From: Sedimentitalea nanhaiensis DSM 24252
GTDB lineage: Bacteria > Pseudomonadota > Alphaproteobacteria > Rhodobacterales > Rhodobacteraceae
Direction of reading: 5' to 3'
DNA length: 64,000 nucleotides
Assembly (NCBI RefSeq): GCF_000473225.1
Contig: NZ_KI421509.1
Coordinates: 1,574,045-1,638,044, forward strand
Below are positions 28,630 to 37,992 of the stretch, in pieces; within the stretch, counting starts at the first letter, position 1, and each line of letters starts with the position of its first letter. The translations under genes and the position numbers were made by a program. Below the pieces are notes generated by a model, which was given only the letters and a program-made list of their open reading frames with translations, searched no databases and was not told the DNA's origin.

Positions 28630-29388
28630 ATGAAGGTATTGGTGCCTGTCAAGCGCGTGATCGACTATAACGTTAAGGTTCGTGTCAAAGCGGATGGAAG
28701 CGGTGTCGATCTGGCCAACGTCAAGATGTCGATGAACCCGTTTGACGAAATTGCCGTCGAAGAGGCGATCCGTCTGAAAGAGGCCGGCAAGGCGGACGAG
28801 ATCGTCGCCGTCAGCATCGGCGTCAAGCAAAGCCAGGAAACGCTGCGCACCGCACTGGCGATGGGCGCGGACCGCGCAATCCTGGTAATTGCCGCCGATG
28901 ACGTGCACACCGATATCGAGCCGCTGGCGGTGGCCAAGATCCTCAAGGCGATTGTGGACGAAGAGCAACCTGGCATCGTTTTGTGCGGCAAGCAGGCGAT
29001 TGACAACGATATGAACGCCACCGGGCAGATGCTTTCGGCGCTGCTGGGCTGGTCGCAAGGCACCTTTGCATCCGAACTGGACATCGAGAGCGACCACGCC
29101 GTGGTGACCCGCGAGGTCGATGGCGGCCTGCAGACCATCAAGGTCAAGATGCCGGCCATCATCACTGTGGACCTGCGCCTGAACGAGCCGCGCTATGCGA
29201 GTCTGCCCAACATCATGAAGGCCAAGAAAAAGCCGCTGGATGAGAAAACGGCCGCCGATTACGGCGTCGATGTCACCCCGCGTCTGGAAATCGTCGGCAC
29301 CGCCGAGCCGACCGAACGGGCCGCTGGCATCAAAGTTGGCTCGGTTGACGAGCTTGTAGCGAAACTCAAGGAAGTGGGGGCTGTATAA
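28630..29388 (+). CDS. etfB: Electron transfer flavoprotein beta subunit
   Basis: A 252-residue ETF beta subunit, beginning [19 protein letters not shown], with the conserved ADRAILV nucleotide region and the C-terminal KAKKKPLDE recognition loop. ETF passes electrons from acyl-CoA dehydrogenases to ETF-ubiquinone oxidoreductase. A GAGGAGAG ribosome site (28613-28620) precedes the ATG. The stop overlaps the etfA start as TAATG. Confidence 0.97.
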   Translation: MKVLVPVKRVIDYNVKVRVKADGSGVDLANVKMSMNPFDEIAVEEAIRLKEAGKADEIVAVSIGVKQSQETLRTALAMGADRAILVIAADDVHTDIEPLAVAKILKAIVDEEQPGIVLCGKQAIDNDMNATGQMLSALLGWSQGTFASELDIESDHAVVTREVDGGLQTIKVKMPAIITVDLRLNEPRYASLPNIMKAKKKPLDEKTAADYGVDVTPRLEIVGTAEPTERAAGIKVGSVDELVAKLKEVGAV

Positions 29389-30314
29389 TGGCTGTTCTTC
29401 TTCTCGCAGAAGTCACCGACGGCGAACTGGCGCTGGATGCAACCGCAAAGGCTGTCGCGGCCGCAGCAAAACTCGGTGAGGTCACTGCACTGTGTTGTGG
29501 TGCCAGCGCTGCTGCTGCCGGCGAAGCCGCCGCCAAAATCAGCGGTGTGTCCAAGGTGCTGGTCGCCGAGGATGCCTCGCTGGGTCACCGGCTTGCAGAA
29601 TCGACTGCGGCGCTGATTGTTTCGCTGGCTGGCGATTACGAGCATATCGTCGCCCCGGCCACCACCGATGCCAAGAACGTAATGCCCCGCGTGGCTGCGC
29701 TGCTTGACGTGATGGTGATTTCGGACGTGTCCGGTGTGGTCGATGGCAACACGTTTGAACGCCCGATCTATGCCGGCAACGCCATTCAGACGGTAAAATC
29801 CAGCGACGCAAAAAAGGTCGTGACGATTCGTACTTCGACCTTTGACGCCGCTGGCGAACAGGGCCCGGCCCCGATCGAAACCGTTTCCGCCGTCGCGAAC
29901 CCCGGACTGTCGGAATGGGTCGAGGACAAGGTCGCAGCCAGCGATCGCCCCGAACTGACCAGCGCCGGTGTTGTTGTCTCCGGTGGTCGTGGCGTCGGCT
30001 CGGAAGAGGACTTCAAGATCATCGAAGCCCTGGCCGACAAGCTGGGTGCCGCCGTCGGCGCATCGCGTGCAGCGGTCGATTCCGGCTATGCCCCGAACGA
30101 TTGGCAAGTCGGTCAGACCGGCAAGGTCGTGGCCCCGGATTTGTACATCGCGGTTGGTATCTCTGGCGCGATCCAGCACTTGGCTGGCATGAAGGACAGC
30201 AAGATCATTGTCGCGATCAACAAGGACGAAGAGGCCCCGATCTTCCAGGTCGCCGATTTCGGCCTGGTCGCGGATCTGTTCACTACAGTACCGGAACTGA
30301 TCGAGAAGTTGTGA
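29388..30314 (+). CDS. etfA: Electron transfer flavoprotein alpha subunit
   Basis: A 308-residue ETF alpha subunit with the C-terminal FAD domain. This includes [31 protein letters not shown] and the final [16 protein letters not shown] signature. It completes the ETF dimer that links acyl-CoA dehydrogenases such as the Mcd enzyme at 40.5 kb to the quinone pool. It is translationally coupled to etfB and followed by a clear terminator. Confidence 0.97.
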   Translation: MAVLLLAEVTDGELALDATAKAVAAAAKLGEVTALCCGASAAAAGEAAAKISGVSKVLVAEDASLGHRLAESTAALIVSLAGDYEHIVAPATTDAKNVMPRVAALLDVMVISDVSGVVDGNTFERPIYAGNAIQTVKSSDAKKVVTIRTSTFDAAGEQGPAPIETVSAVANPGLSEWVEDKVAASDRPELTSAGVVVSGGRGVGSEEDFKIIEALADKLGAAVGASRAAVDSGYAPNDWQVGQTGKVVAPDLYIAVGISGAIQHLAGMKDSKIIVAINKDEEAPIFQVADFGLVADLFTTVPELIEKL

Positions 30315-30331
30315 ACCTACGCGACATCGGT

Positions 30332-30366
30332 AAGGCCCGCCATCAAGGCGGGCCTTTGTCGTTTCA
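30332..30366 (+). terminator. Rho-independent terminator of etfBA
   Basis: A perfect 10-bp stem (30332-30341 with 30347-30356) with a 5-base loop is followed by TTGTCGTTTC. It lies 18 bp after the etfA stop and just before the convergent DUF6473 gene ends at 30364. Confidence 0.85.
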
Positions 30367-31176
30367 ATGCACCTGGGGCAACGCCTCTACAACGCGCTCT
30401 GCGATCTGCGCATGCGCCGTCGGCCCGATCGCCAGTTCGGCAGCCGGTGCCTGCATTGCGCCAAACCGCATTTGCGGCATGTCCCCGCAGCGGCCCGCAG
30501 CGGTTACCGGAATCTCGAGAATTTTCCCGACGTCCGGCTTTAGCTGTTCCAGCATATCCCGCGTCACCATCAGCGGATCGGCACCCAGCGGGCCGGTCTC
30601 ATCGCGGTAGCGCAGCCACAAAACCACGGCGCGCGATCCGCACTGCCGCAGAACCAGGCGCATCCGCGCAACCCAGACCGCCTGCAGCTCCTGGCGCAAG
30701 GCATCAAAACGTCGGGGCGACAGCGTGTAAAGCGTATACAGCATGTGCTTGTTGAAATGGAAATCTGTAAAATCCACTTCGGGATAGATTGCATCCAGCA
30801 GCGGCGTCGCTTCGAGAAATCGGTCATTGCGCCGGGGATGCACACGATAGAATCGGTTCGACAAGTTTTGCGCGCCCGACACCTGAACCACGACGCCTTT
30901 GGCCGCCGCCGCGATGCGCATGATTTCGGCGTCTTGCGCAAAGGCATCCACGCCAGCATTCAAGCAGCCCAGATTGACGCAGGGCAGCCCCAACGCGATT
31001 TCGGCCAGCGCGGGAAATGGACGATCAACAAATTTGCCATATGTATCGCTGCTGCCCAGAAAGGCCACATAAGGCGCGTCCAGCGGTCTTTGCGGCCCGC
31101 GGACCATCAGCCTGGAGTCGCCATAGCGACAGGGCACATTTTCAAGCGCACCGGCGCCTGGTACTTCGTAACTCAT
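30364..31176 (-). CDS. DUF6473 family protein
   Basis: A 270-residue protein of a family known mainly from Roseobacter-group genomes, with no assigned function. It begins MSYEVPGAGALENVPCRYG. It has a GSSDTYGKF segment reminiscent of SGNH/GDSL-like folds near residue 42, but no convincing catalytic triad. A VQVSGAQNLSNRFY segment follows. The ATG at 31176 has a GGTGGG site; a TTG at 31188 lacks one. It is convergent with etfBA and divergent from the hydroxybutyryl-CoA dehydrogenase gene. Confidence 0.75.
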   Translation of the reverse strand: MSYEVPGAGALENVPCRYGDSRLMVRGPQRPLDAPYVAFLGSSDTYGKFVDRPFPALAEIALGLPCVNLGCLNAGVDAFAQDAEIMRIAAAAKGVVVQVSGAQNLSNRFYRVHPRRNDRFLEATPLLDAIYPEVDFTDFHFNKHMLYTLYTLSPRRFDALRQELQAVWVARMRLVLRQCGSRAVVLWLRYRDETGPLGADPLMVTRDMLEQLKPDVGKILEIPVTAAGRCGDMPQMRFGAMQAPAAELAIGPTAHAQIAERVVEALPQVH

Positions 31177-31336
31177 CTTACCCACCAATTTTAGTTCACC
31201 CGATCCCAGCTTTGACCCGCAGAAGTTGCGATTCGGCTAACTGGCCCATTTGAAGCAAACTGTTGTGGTAACTGCCCCTTGCCCCCGCTCACCTGCGCCC
31301 GATATGGTCACGGCACGCGGGATGAAAGGCAGTTCA

Positions 31337-32212
31337 ATGAGCATTCAGACAATTGGTGTGATCGGCGCCGGTCAGATGGGCAACGGGATCGCCCATGTCA
31401 TGGCCTTGGCAGAGTACAACGTACTGCTGACCGATGTCAGTCAAGCTGCGTTGGACGCGGCTATAGAGGGGATCGCTGGCAATCTGGAGCGCCAGGTCTC
31501 TCGGGGAAAAGTGGCCGAGGCCGATATGGGCGCCGCTCTTGGGCGCATTAACACCACGCTCGCGCTGTCCGATCTGGGCGCAACCGACTTGGTGATCGAA
31601 GCCGCCACCGAACGCGAAAGCGTAAAGCAGGCGATTTTTGAAGATCTCCAACCGCATCTGCAACCGCAAACGATCCTGACGTCGAACACCTCATCGATCT
31701 CAATCACCCGCCTGGCCAGCCGAACCGATCGCCCCGAACGTTTCATGGGCTTTCATTTCATGAACCCTGTGCCGGTGATGCAACTGGTAGAACTGATCCG
31801 CGGTATTGCCACCGATCAACCCACCTATGATGCCTGCCGCGCAGTCGTCGACAAATTGGGAAAAACAGCGGCGAGCGCCGAGGATTTCCCCGGCTTCATC
31901 GTCAACCGCATCCTGATGCCTATGATCAACGAAGCGGTCTATACCCTGTATGAGGGGGTTGGCAACGTGCGCTCCATAGACCAGTCGATGAAGCTGGGCG
32001 CCAACCACCCGATGGGTCCTCTGGAACTGGCGGATTTCATCGGGTTGGATACCTGCCTTGCGATCATGAACGTGCTGCACGACGGGTTGGCGGACACAAA
32101 ATACCGCCCTTGCCCACTGTTGACCAAATATGTCGAAGCCGGATGGCTGGGGCGTAAGACGCAACGCGGCTTCTATGACTATCGCGGCGACGAGCCGGTC
32201 CCAACGCGCTGA
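31337..32212 (+). CDS. 3-Hydroxybutyryl-CoA dehydrogenase
   Basis: A 291-residue NAD(P)-dependent 3-hydroxyacyl-CoA dehydrogenase. The Rossmann motif GAGQMG is at residues 10-15. The catalytic His lies in MGFHFMNPVPVM, and the C-terminal domain includes NHPMGPLELADFIGLDTCL. It interconverts acetoacetyl-CoA and 3-hydroxybutyryl-CoA in fatty-acid, PHB or ethylmalonyl-CoA metabolism. The start at 31337 follows an AAAGGC site; the upstream in-frame extension is not homologous-looking. Confidence 0.94.
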   Translation: MSIQTIGVIGAGQMGNGIAHVMALAEYNVLLTDVSQAALDAAIEGIAGNLERQVSRGKVAEADMGAALGRINTTLALSDLGATDLVIEAATERESVKQAIFEDLQPHLQPQTILTSNTSSISITRLASRTDRPERFMGFHFMNPVPVMQLVELIRGIATDQPTYDACRAVVDKLGKTAASAEDFPGFIVNRILMPMINEAVYTLYEGVGNVRSIDQSMKLGANHPMGPLELADFIGLDTCLAIMNVLHDGLADTKYRPCPLLTKYVEAGWLGRKTQRGFYDYRGDEPVPTR

Positions 32213-32249
32213 CCGGCGCAGCGGCGGGCGCGCGTTGGATCGCGTTCGT

Positions 32250-33161
32250 CTACTTGCCCAGATTCAAAGTGTGTTGCCGCAGCCAGGCCATGAAACCGCG
32301 CGGATCCGTTTCGAGCAGCGCCATATCCGCGTCACTGATCGGTTCGCCAATGACCGGTGCCTGCGGCTTGTTGCATGAGCGCACGATTTCGTGCAGCAGC
32401 AACCCTTGGCGCAGGACCGGTGAAATGCGATTGGCGATTTGATAGGCACGGGAATTGCGGCCAGGAAAATAGATCGGCACAACCTTGGCACCCGAACGGC
32501 GGATCATCTTGGCCGTAAACACGTTCCATTCGCGTTCGATCGTGGGGCCGAACCAACTGTCCGAAGACATCACAACGCCCGACGGGAACAGCGCCACCAC
32601 GCCGCCCTCTTCTAGATGCGCCATTGCGTTGGCGCGCATTTCGACCATCTTGCGCTGCGCTTCGGGGTCGTGGGGAAACGGGACCGGAATCATGAACGAG
32701 GTCGCAGCCTCGTCCAGGCCGGTCAACACCGAACGGGTCAGAATCCGGTAATCTTGCCGCACACGCCCGATCAGGTCCGCAAAGATCATCCCGTCGACCA
32801 TGCCATGTGGATGATTGGCCACCACCACGACGGGGCCTTCCTTTGGGATATTCGCCAACTGCTCGGGCGGGGTCTGCAGCTCGATGCCCATAACGTCCAG
32901 CGCTCCGCGCCAGAATTTTTGGCCGCGGTACTTTTCGTTGTTTCTTTCAAACCGGTTGACCATTCGCAGGATCGTCAGCTTGCCAGTGAGCCACTCGATC
33001 GCCCGGATGGCAAAGCCCGTCCAAGGATCGTCAAAGGAGTTGGCATAGGTCAGAGTGCGGCGGTCGTAAATTTCACCCTGCGGCGGCGGCACATCGGGCG
33101 CCGCGTCGTTGACGGTAACAGGTGGTCTGCTGTTGTGTGCGGAGTCCGCCAATTTCCTCAT
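32250..33161 (-). CDS. PlsC-like lysophospholipid acyltransferase
   Basis: A 303-residue glycerophospholipid acyltransferase-superfamily protein. The acceptor motif reads NHPHGMVDG rather than the standard NHxxxxD, as in the ornithine-lipid and hemolysin-like branch. The FPSGVV segment is the acyl-CoA/ACP-binding block. It probably acylates a lyso-lipid at the inner membrane. The ATG at 33161 is preferred for its AAGGA site; a GTG at 33173 has none. It is convergent with the dehydrogenase gene. Confidence 0.82.
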   Translation of the reverse strand: MRKLADSAHNSRPPVTVNDAAPDVPPPQGEIYDRRTLTYANSFDDPWTGFAIRAIEWLTGKLTILRMVNRFERNNEKYRGQKFWRGALDVMGIELQTPPEQLANIPKEGPVVVVANHPHGMVDGMIFADLIGRVRQDYRILTRSVLTGLDEAATSFMIPVPFPHDPEAQRKMVEMRANAMAHLEEGGVVALFPSGVVMSSDSWFGPTIEREWNVFTAKMIRRSGAKVVPIYFPGRNSRAYQIANRISPVLRQGLLLHEIVRSCNKPQAPVIGEPISDADMALLETDPRGFMAWLRQHTLNLGK

Positions 33162-33188
33162 CCCGTCCTTCACGCCGACAGGTGGCGT

Positions 33189-33458
33189 TCAGAACCCCTC
33201 GCCGAATTTGTCCGCAACCAGCGCTTCCAGCGCATCTGCCAGCGCATCTGCATCCGGCCCGGTGGTCTGGACGTCAATAGTCGTTCCGTTTGATGCTGCC
33301 AACATCAAAAGACCCATAATGCTGTCACCTGACGCTGACAAGCCATCGCGCGACACCTCGGCGCTGGCATCGAAGCCTTCGACCACCTCGACCAGCTTAG
33401 CCGATGCTCGGGCATGCAGCCCTTTTTCGTTGATTATTTTCAGTGTGCGCTCAGTCAT
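33189..33458 (-). CDS. ptsH: HPr phosphocarrier protein of the regulatory PTS
   Basis: An 89-residue HPr. The phospho-accepting His15 lies in GLHARASAK, and the regulatory Ser46 lies in GDSIMGLL, the target of HprK. In alphaproteobacteria this protein mostly signals nutritional state instead of importing sugars. It follows the EIIA gene by 15 bp on the same strand. The enzyme I gene is not in the window. Confidence 0.95.
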   Translation of the reverse strand: MTERTLKIINEKGLHARASAKLVEVVEGFDASAEVSRDGLSASGDSIMGLLMLAASNGTTIDVQTTGPDADALADALEALVADKFGEGF

Positions 33459-33473
33459 TTTGGCGAAAGGCTT

Positions 33474-33866
33474 TCAATCAAGGCTGACATTTTGGGTATT
33501 GATGTATTTCTTTCCCGCTTCCATTGCCGCCCGCACGGCATCGGGCACGGATGCATCACGGCTTTTGGCCAGCTTGATCAGCATCGGCAAATTGGCACCA
33601 TAGAGGATCCTTCGATCGTCCGGGGCACAGGCGCGCAGGCTGAGATTCGAAGGAGACCCACCGAACAGGTCGGTCACAATGACCACCCCGCCTCCGGTGT
33701 CCACGGTATCGGCGGCCTCGCAAATCTCTAACTGCTTGGCTTCTCGATCGTGGTCGGGTTCGATGGAAATCGCTCGCATCCCGGGCTGCGTACCGACAAC
33801 ATGTTCTATTGCCGCCAGATACTCTCTGGCCAGCCCACCATGCGCCACGATCACTATTCCGATCAA
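33474..33866 (-). CDS. PTS EIIA component, mannose family
   Basis: A 130-residue EIIA-Man domain protein. It has the phospho-accepting His9 in [10 protein letters not shown] and the FGGSPSNLS loop. No EIIB or EIIC is linked, so it most likely serves as a regulatory phosphate acceptor from HPr. It overlaps the rapZ stop by 4 bp, so it belongs to the hprK-rapZ-EIIA-ptsH unit. Confidence 0.93.
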   Translation of the reverse strand: MIGIVIVAHGGLAREYLAAIEHVVGTQPGMRAISIEPDHDREAKQLEICEAADTVDTGGGVVIVTDLFGGSPSNLSLRACAPDDRRILYGANLPMLIKLAKSRDASVPDAVRAAMEAGKKYINTQNVSLD

Positions 33867-34759
33867 TTCGGTCTCTCGTCCGTTTCGCGGCCATACAGCT
33901 CGCGGTGCCTAATTGACACTTGCTGACCACCCTCTGCAAGGGCCTTGGCCAGGGTTTCGACCAGCACCACGGATCTGTGTTGTCCGCCGGTGCAGCCAAA
34001 GGCAATCGACAGGTGCGATTTCCCCTCTTCTACATAGGCCGGCAGCAACACCAGGGTCAAATCCAGAACCCGTTCGAAAAATGGCGCGAAACGCGCATCT
34101 CCCATCACATGCGTTGCGACGCGAGGGTCACGACCATCCAATTCACGCAGAGACGGTTGCCAATAGGGATTGGACAAAAAGCGGCAATCAAACACCATGT
34201 CGATGCCACGCGGCAGGCCGCGTTTGTATGAAAACGACTGCACCGACACGGCCAGGCTGGTACTGCCATCCGGGGCGAACCAGCGTTCTATCGCCGCGCG
34301 CAGCTGATGTACGTTCAGATCCGAGGTATCGATCAGGATATCGGCCAGTTCACGGATCGGTGCCATCAGGTCGAGATCGCGCTTGATCCCGATTTCCGGA
34401 CTTTCCGCAGGGGCCAGAGGATGACGGCGTCGTGTTTCGGAAAATCGCCGCAACAGGATATCGCTGAGACAGTCAAGATACAGAACGGTCAGATCCGTTG
34501 CATCGCGGGCGGCCAATTGATCGATCAAATCCAGCAGCGCGGCGGTCGAAAAATCCCGGTTGCGCGTATCGACCCCAAGCGCAAGCGGACGGTCCGGTCC
34601 CGGCCCCTCCAGAAGACGGGGCATCAGATGAAGCGGCAGATTATCGATGGCCTCAAATCCCATGTCCTCAAGTACCTTGATCGAGGTTGAGCGACCGGCA
34701 CCAGAAGGACCGGTCACCAATACAACGCGGGTGCGGGGCTGCACTGTTTTGGGCTTCAT
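33863..34759 (-). CDS. rapZ: RapZ-like nucleotide-binding protein
   Basis: A 298-residue protein of the RapZ (YvcJ) family. The N-terminal P-loop reads GPSGAGRST (residues 17-25). The C-terminal domain contains the conserved [11 protein letters not shown] near residue 265. E. coli RapZ guides GlmZ sRNA decay; the role in alphaproteobacteria is less clear. The position between hprK and EIIA is typical of this order. Confidence 0.94.
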   Translation of the reverse strand: MKPKTVQPRTRVVLVTGPSGAGRSTSIKVLEDMGFEAIDNLPLHLMPRLLEGPGPDRPLALGVDTRNRDFSTAALLDLIDQLAARDATDLTVLYLDCLSDILLRRFSETRRRHPLAPAESPEIGIKRDLDLMAPIRELADILIDTSDLNVHQLRAAIERWFAPDGSTSLAVSVQSFSYKRGLPRGIDMVFDCRFLSNPYWQPSLRELDGRDPRVATHVMGDARFAPFFERVLDLTLVLLPAYVEEGKSHLSIAFGCTGGQHRSVVLVETLAKALAEGGQQVSIRHRELYGRETDERPN

Positions 34760-35205
34760 TCCTCGTGCCGTCCGGATTTGAGATATTGCAACAGAGCCGG
34801 GGCGAAATGGAAGCTATCGACGCGACGTAAGAGCGGGATCTGCAACCCCAACAGATCAATCGTTCTTATGTCCGGATAACGCGCCGTTTCCACTGTATCC
34901 ATATCCACCACTACTCTTACCGGCACCGCACCGGACGGATCGCACCGCAATAGACCGATGCCGCGCGCTTCGATCAATCCGCTCAACTCCGACGGTGCAG
35001 ACGCAACCACAACCGTCTGTTTCCGGCGCAGAACTACTCTGTCATCGGAAACCAGCATGGCCCCCTGCGCCATCAGAGACAAGGCCAGAGACGATTTTCC
35101 GCTACCGGAAGCGCCGACAATCAGGCAGCCATGCCCGAAAATTGCAACGCACGTGGCGTGCCGTATATCTGCGGGCCGCACGGGCTGGTTCCGGTCCGCC
35201 CTCAT
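34756..35205 (-). CDS. hprK: HPr kinase/phosphorylase, short alphaproteobacterial form
   Basis: A 149-residue HprK consisting of the catalytic domain only. The P-loop GASGSGKSS is at residues 31-39. The second signature region, [10 protein letters not shown], is near residue 83. The N-terminal domain of Gram-positive HprK (about 130 residues) is absent, as usual in this group. It phosphorylates HPr at Ser46. The gene lies 4 bp after chvG, tying sensor kinase and PTS control into one operon. Confidence 0.92.
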   Translation of the reverse strand: MRADRNQPVRPADIRHATCVAIFGHGCLIVGASGSGKSSLALSLMAQGAMLVSDDRVVLRRKQTVVVASAPSELSGLIEARGIGLLRCDPSGAVPVRVVVDMDTVETARYPDIRTIDLLGLQIPLLRRVDSFHFAPALLQYLKSGRHEE

Positions 35206-35209
35206 TCGC

Positions 35210-36940
35210 TCAGACCGGTAAACCCACTACGAATCGTGCGCCCAGCGGTTCGGAAGTGATGTCCGCTGCGGTCGGTCGGATGTTTTCGGCCCAGATCACG
35301 CCCCCGTGCGCCTCGATGATCTGCTTGGAAATGGCCAGACCCAGCCCTGAATTGTTGCCGAAATGCTCTTCCGGGCGCTGCGAGTAGAAACGCTTGAACA
35401 CCTTGCTCAACGCCTGTTCGGGAATCCCCGGGCCAGTATCCTCGACGACGACAAGCACCCGGTTCTCGCGTTTGCGAGCCCATACCCGGATTGCATCCCC
35501 GTCCTCGCAAAACGAGACAGCGTTGCTAATCAGGTTCACGAAAACCTGCGCCAGACGCGCTTCGAGCCCCTGTATCATGATCGGTTGCCTGGGCAGATCG
35601 GTAAGATATGCGATTCCCTTTCCGCGTGCGTCTTCACCGAGATATTGGTTCAGGTTGCCAATCAATTTCAATAGGTCGAATGTCTCTTCGTCCTCTTTGA
35701 CCAACTCCGCATCCAAACGCGAGGCATTCGAAATGTCGCTGACCAGCCTGTCGAGGCGGCGAACATCGTGTTCGATCACCCCCAGCAACTTGGTACGCTG
35801 ATCTTCGCGCTGAACCATACGCAACGTCCCCACCGCAGATTGCAGGCTGGCCAGCGGATTCTTGATTTCATGCGCGACATCCGCCGCGAATTGCTCATTT
35901 CCTTCAATGCGATTGTAAAGGGCGGCAACCATGCCACTGAGAGCTCGCGAAAGGTGGCCGATTTCGTCTGGCCGTCCGGACAGGTCTGGAATTCGGATGC
36001 GACCCTGCTGGGTGCTGCGGGCGTTCCGGTCGCGCCCCAGTTCCGCCGCCTCGGCCAGCTCCGACAATGGCGTCGCGATCGTAGAGGCCAAAACCAAGCT
36101 GAGACCGATCGATACCAATGTCGCAACCACGAACATTTCCAGAACTCTCTCGCGTTCGCCGCGAACAAGTGCATCGATCTCGCCCGACGGGCTCGCCACC
36201 CCGATAATCCCCACAGCGGTCCCGTTCCACAGAATGGGCGTAGTGGCGGAAATCACCCTGCCGCCTTTGGTATCCAGCCCGGTCTTGACCTGGGTACCGC
36301 CCGCGATGGTGACCGACATCAATTTGCGCAGTTGATTTTCGATAGTGTCCGGGCCAGCCCCGCCCATGCGCGAAAACGGGATCTTGATCCAGCTCCAAAA
36401 GAAGGTCAAACCATCGTTGATGACTGTCCGACGGCGGTCAGGGGGTGCCAGGGCGGTTAAAGCGTCGCTTTGATTGGTACCACGGGTCTGCCCTGCCAGC
36501 GCGCCTCCGCGATCGAAGACATAAACGTCTAGACCGTTGCGCAAGCTCAGCTGTGCCAAGGTTGCGGGGATATCCACCGTCTGAGTCCATGTCGACATCG
36601 GCTCACTGTCGGTAAGGCGGGCTTCGAACACGTTTGCGACCAGTTCCGCGTCTCCGACGAGGGCGCTGGCGCGTTGTAGCACCAGGCTCTCGCGCGTGTT
36701 GTTGAGGTACAGGATGCCGGCAACCAGTACATTCAGTGCAATCAGGTTGAAAGTGATGATCTTACGCGCGAGCGGTGACGCCTTTCTGGAAAAGTACCTT
36801 GGCAGCGACGCGCGAATACCGCGGGTATTTTCACGGGCGGTCTGTGGTCCGTTCCGATCCCCAAACGGCAGGCCGACACCGGTGCTGCGCCGGGAAACCG
36901 GGCCGCGGTTCCGCCCCAAAGCCCGTTCCACGATGCTCAT
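35210..36940 (-). CDS. chvG: ChvG-type sensor histidine kinase
   Basis: A 576-residue membrane kinase. Two helices (about residues 61-80 and 269-289) flank a periplasmic sensor of roughly 190 residues. A HAMP region follows, then the H-box with His357 (AADVAHEIKNPLA) and the ATPase domain with GLGLAISKQIIEAHGG. In rhizobia ChvG/ExoS with ChvI senses acidity and envelope stress and adjusts metabolism and exopolysaccharide. It starts 9 bp after chvI. Confidence 0.94.
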   Translation of the reverse strand: MSIVERALGRNRGPVSRRSTGVGLPFGDRNGPQTARENTRGIRASLPRYFSRKASPLARKIITFNLIALNVLVAGILYLNNTRESLVLQRASALVGDAELVANVFEARLTDSEPMSTWTQTVDIPATLAQLSLRNGLDVYVFDRGGALAGQTRGTNQSDALTALAPPDRRRTVINDGLTFFWSWIKIPFSRMGGAGPDTIENQLRKLMSVTIAGGTQVKTGLDTKGGRVISATTPILWNGTAVGIIGVASPSGEIDALVRGERERVLEMFVVATLVSIGLSLVLASTIATPLSELAEAAELGRDRNARSTQQGRIRIPDLSGRPDEIGHLSRALSGMVAALYNRIEGNEQFAADVAHEIKNPLASLQSAVGTLRMVQREDQRTKLLGVIEHDVRRLDRLVSDISNASRLDAELVKEDEETFDLLKLIGNLNQYLGEDARGKGIAYLTDLPRQPIMIQGLEARLAQVFVNLISNAVSFCEDGDAIRVWARKRENRVLVVVEDTGPGIPEQALSKVFKRFYSQRPEEHFGNNSGLGLAISKQIIEAHGGVIWAENIRPTAADITSEPLGARFVVGLPV

Positions 36941-36949
36941 GCTTGCGGC

Positions 36950-37651
36950 CTATTCCTCGTTGTAGCGGTAACCGATACCGTAGAGCGTTTCGATGGCCGC
37001 AAATGAGTCATCCGCCGTACGCATCTTCTTACGCAAGCGCTTGATATGACTATCGATGGTCCGATCATCCACATAGACCTGATCATCATAGGCTACATCC
37101 ATCAGCTGATCCCGGCTTTTGACAAAACCCGGTCGTTGCGCAAGCGCCTGGAGCAGCAGAAACTCTGTCACGGTCAAGGATACATCGTTTCCCTTCCAGC
37201 TGACCGAATGGCGCAACGGATCCATGCGCAGATGGCCTCGATCCATCACCTTGGCATCCGGGCCAGTGCCTTCGACGTCCCCGGCAACCGCCTCTTGCCG
37301 ACGCAGCAGCGCGCGGATCCGTTCAACCAACAGACGTTGTGAAAAAGGCTTCTTTACATAGTCATCCGCCCCCATCCGCAGCCCCAGCACCTCGTCGATC
37401 TCATCATCCTTGGAGGTCAGGAAGATGACCGGCATCTGGGTCTTGAGGCGCAGCCGCTGCAACAGGTCCATTCCGTCCATGCGAGGCATCTTGATGTCCA
37501 GAACCGCCATATCGGGCAGCTTCTTGTTGAATGCGTCCAGCGCAGCCTGGCCGTCATTATAGGTTTCAACTTCAAAGCCCTCGGCTTCGAGCGTCATCGA
37601 TACGGATGTCAGGATGTTCCTGTCGTCGTCCACCAATGCGATCTTTGACAT
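36950..37651 (-). CDS. chvI: ChvI-type OmpR-family response regulator
   Basis: A 233-residue response regulator. The receiver domain has Asp8-Asp10 and the phospho-acceptor Asp52 (VLDIKMP). The OmpR/PhoB-type winged helix occupies about residues 130-230, ending RYNEE. It is the partner of the adjacent kinase and heads the minus-strand operon running chvI-chvG-hprK-rapZ-EIIA-ptsH. It is divergent from pckA, a known ChvI-linked neighbour in alphaproteobacteria. Confidence 0.95.
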   Translation of the reverse strand: MSKIALVDDDRNILTSVSMTLEAEGFEVETYNDGQAALDAFNKKLPDMAVLDIKMPRMDGMDLLQRLRLKTQMPVIFLTSKDDEIDEVLGLRMGADDYVKKPFSQRLLVERIRALLRRQEAVAGDVEGTGPDAKVMDRGHLRMDPLRHSVSWKGNDVSLTVTEFLLLQALAQRPGFVKSRDQLMDVAYDDQVYVDDRTIDSHIKRLRKKMRTADDSFAAIETLYGIGYRYNEE

Positions 37652-37992
37652 CTTTCGTGTCCCTCTATTGCTCTGCCTTCATTGCGTTTCATTTGCTTGT
37701 CGCTGTTCGGCACCGTTTGGCGAAAGCCAGCCGCGAATCACCGGGACCGCTCCTGTCAATCTGGGCGGACAATGGTTAGGAATGACTGAATTACAGCACA
37801 TTGCCCGACCGGGTCGTGCCGCCGGAATTCGTGGTTGCGCTAAAGGTTGCCCTGGTTGCGCTAACTCCGGCACACCACCCTGTTCACTCTGTTCGGCCTC
37901 ATGTTAAAGGCGGCAGGCATGGCGCTGTCGCCGTTTCGCCCGTACGGGCCGCAGAAATGGATGCAACGCGCCCACACAGGAGATACGACCGC
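37652..37992. promoter_or_regulatory. Divergent regulatory region, chvI and pckA
   Basis: A 341-bp gap between two divergent start codons. It holds no convincing ORF. It contains a pair of 12-base direct repeats (see 37832-37864). Promoters for both operons must lie here, but no clear -35/-10 pair stands out. Confidence 0.6.
37832..37864 (+). repeat. Two direct repeats, candidate regulator sites before pckA
   Basis: The 12-mer TGGTTGCGCTAA occurs exactly at 37832-37843 and 37853-37864, centre to centre 21 bp, two helical turns. The GCGC core with flanking TT and TAA resembles LacI-family operator halves. It lies about 130 bp upstream of the pckA start. Confidence 0.6.
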
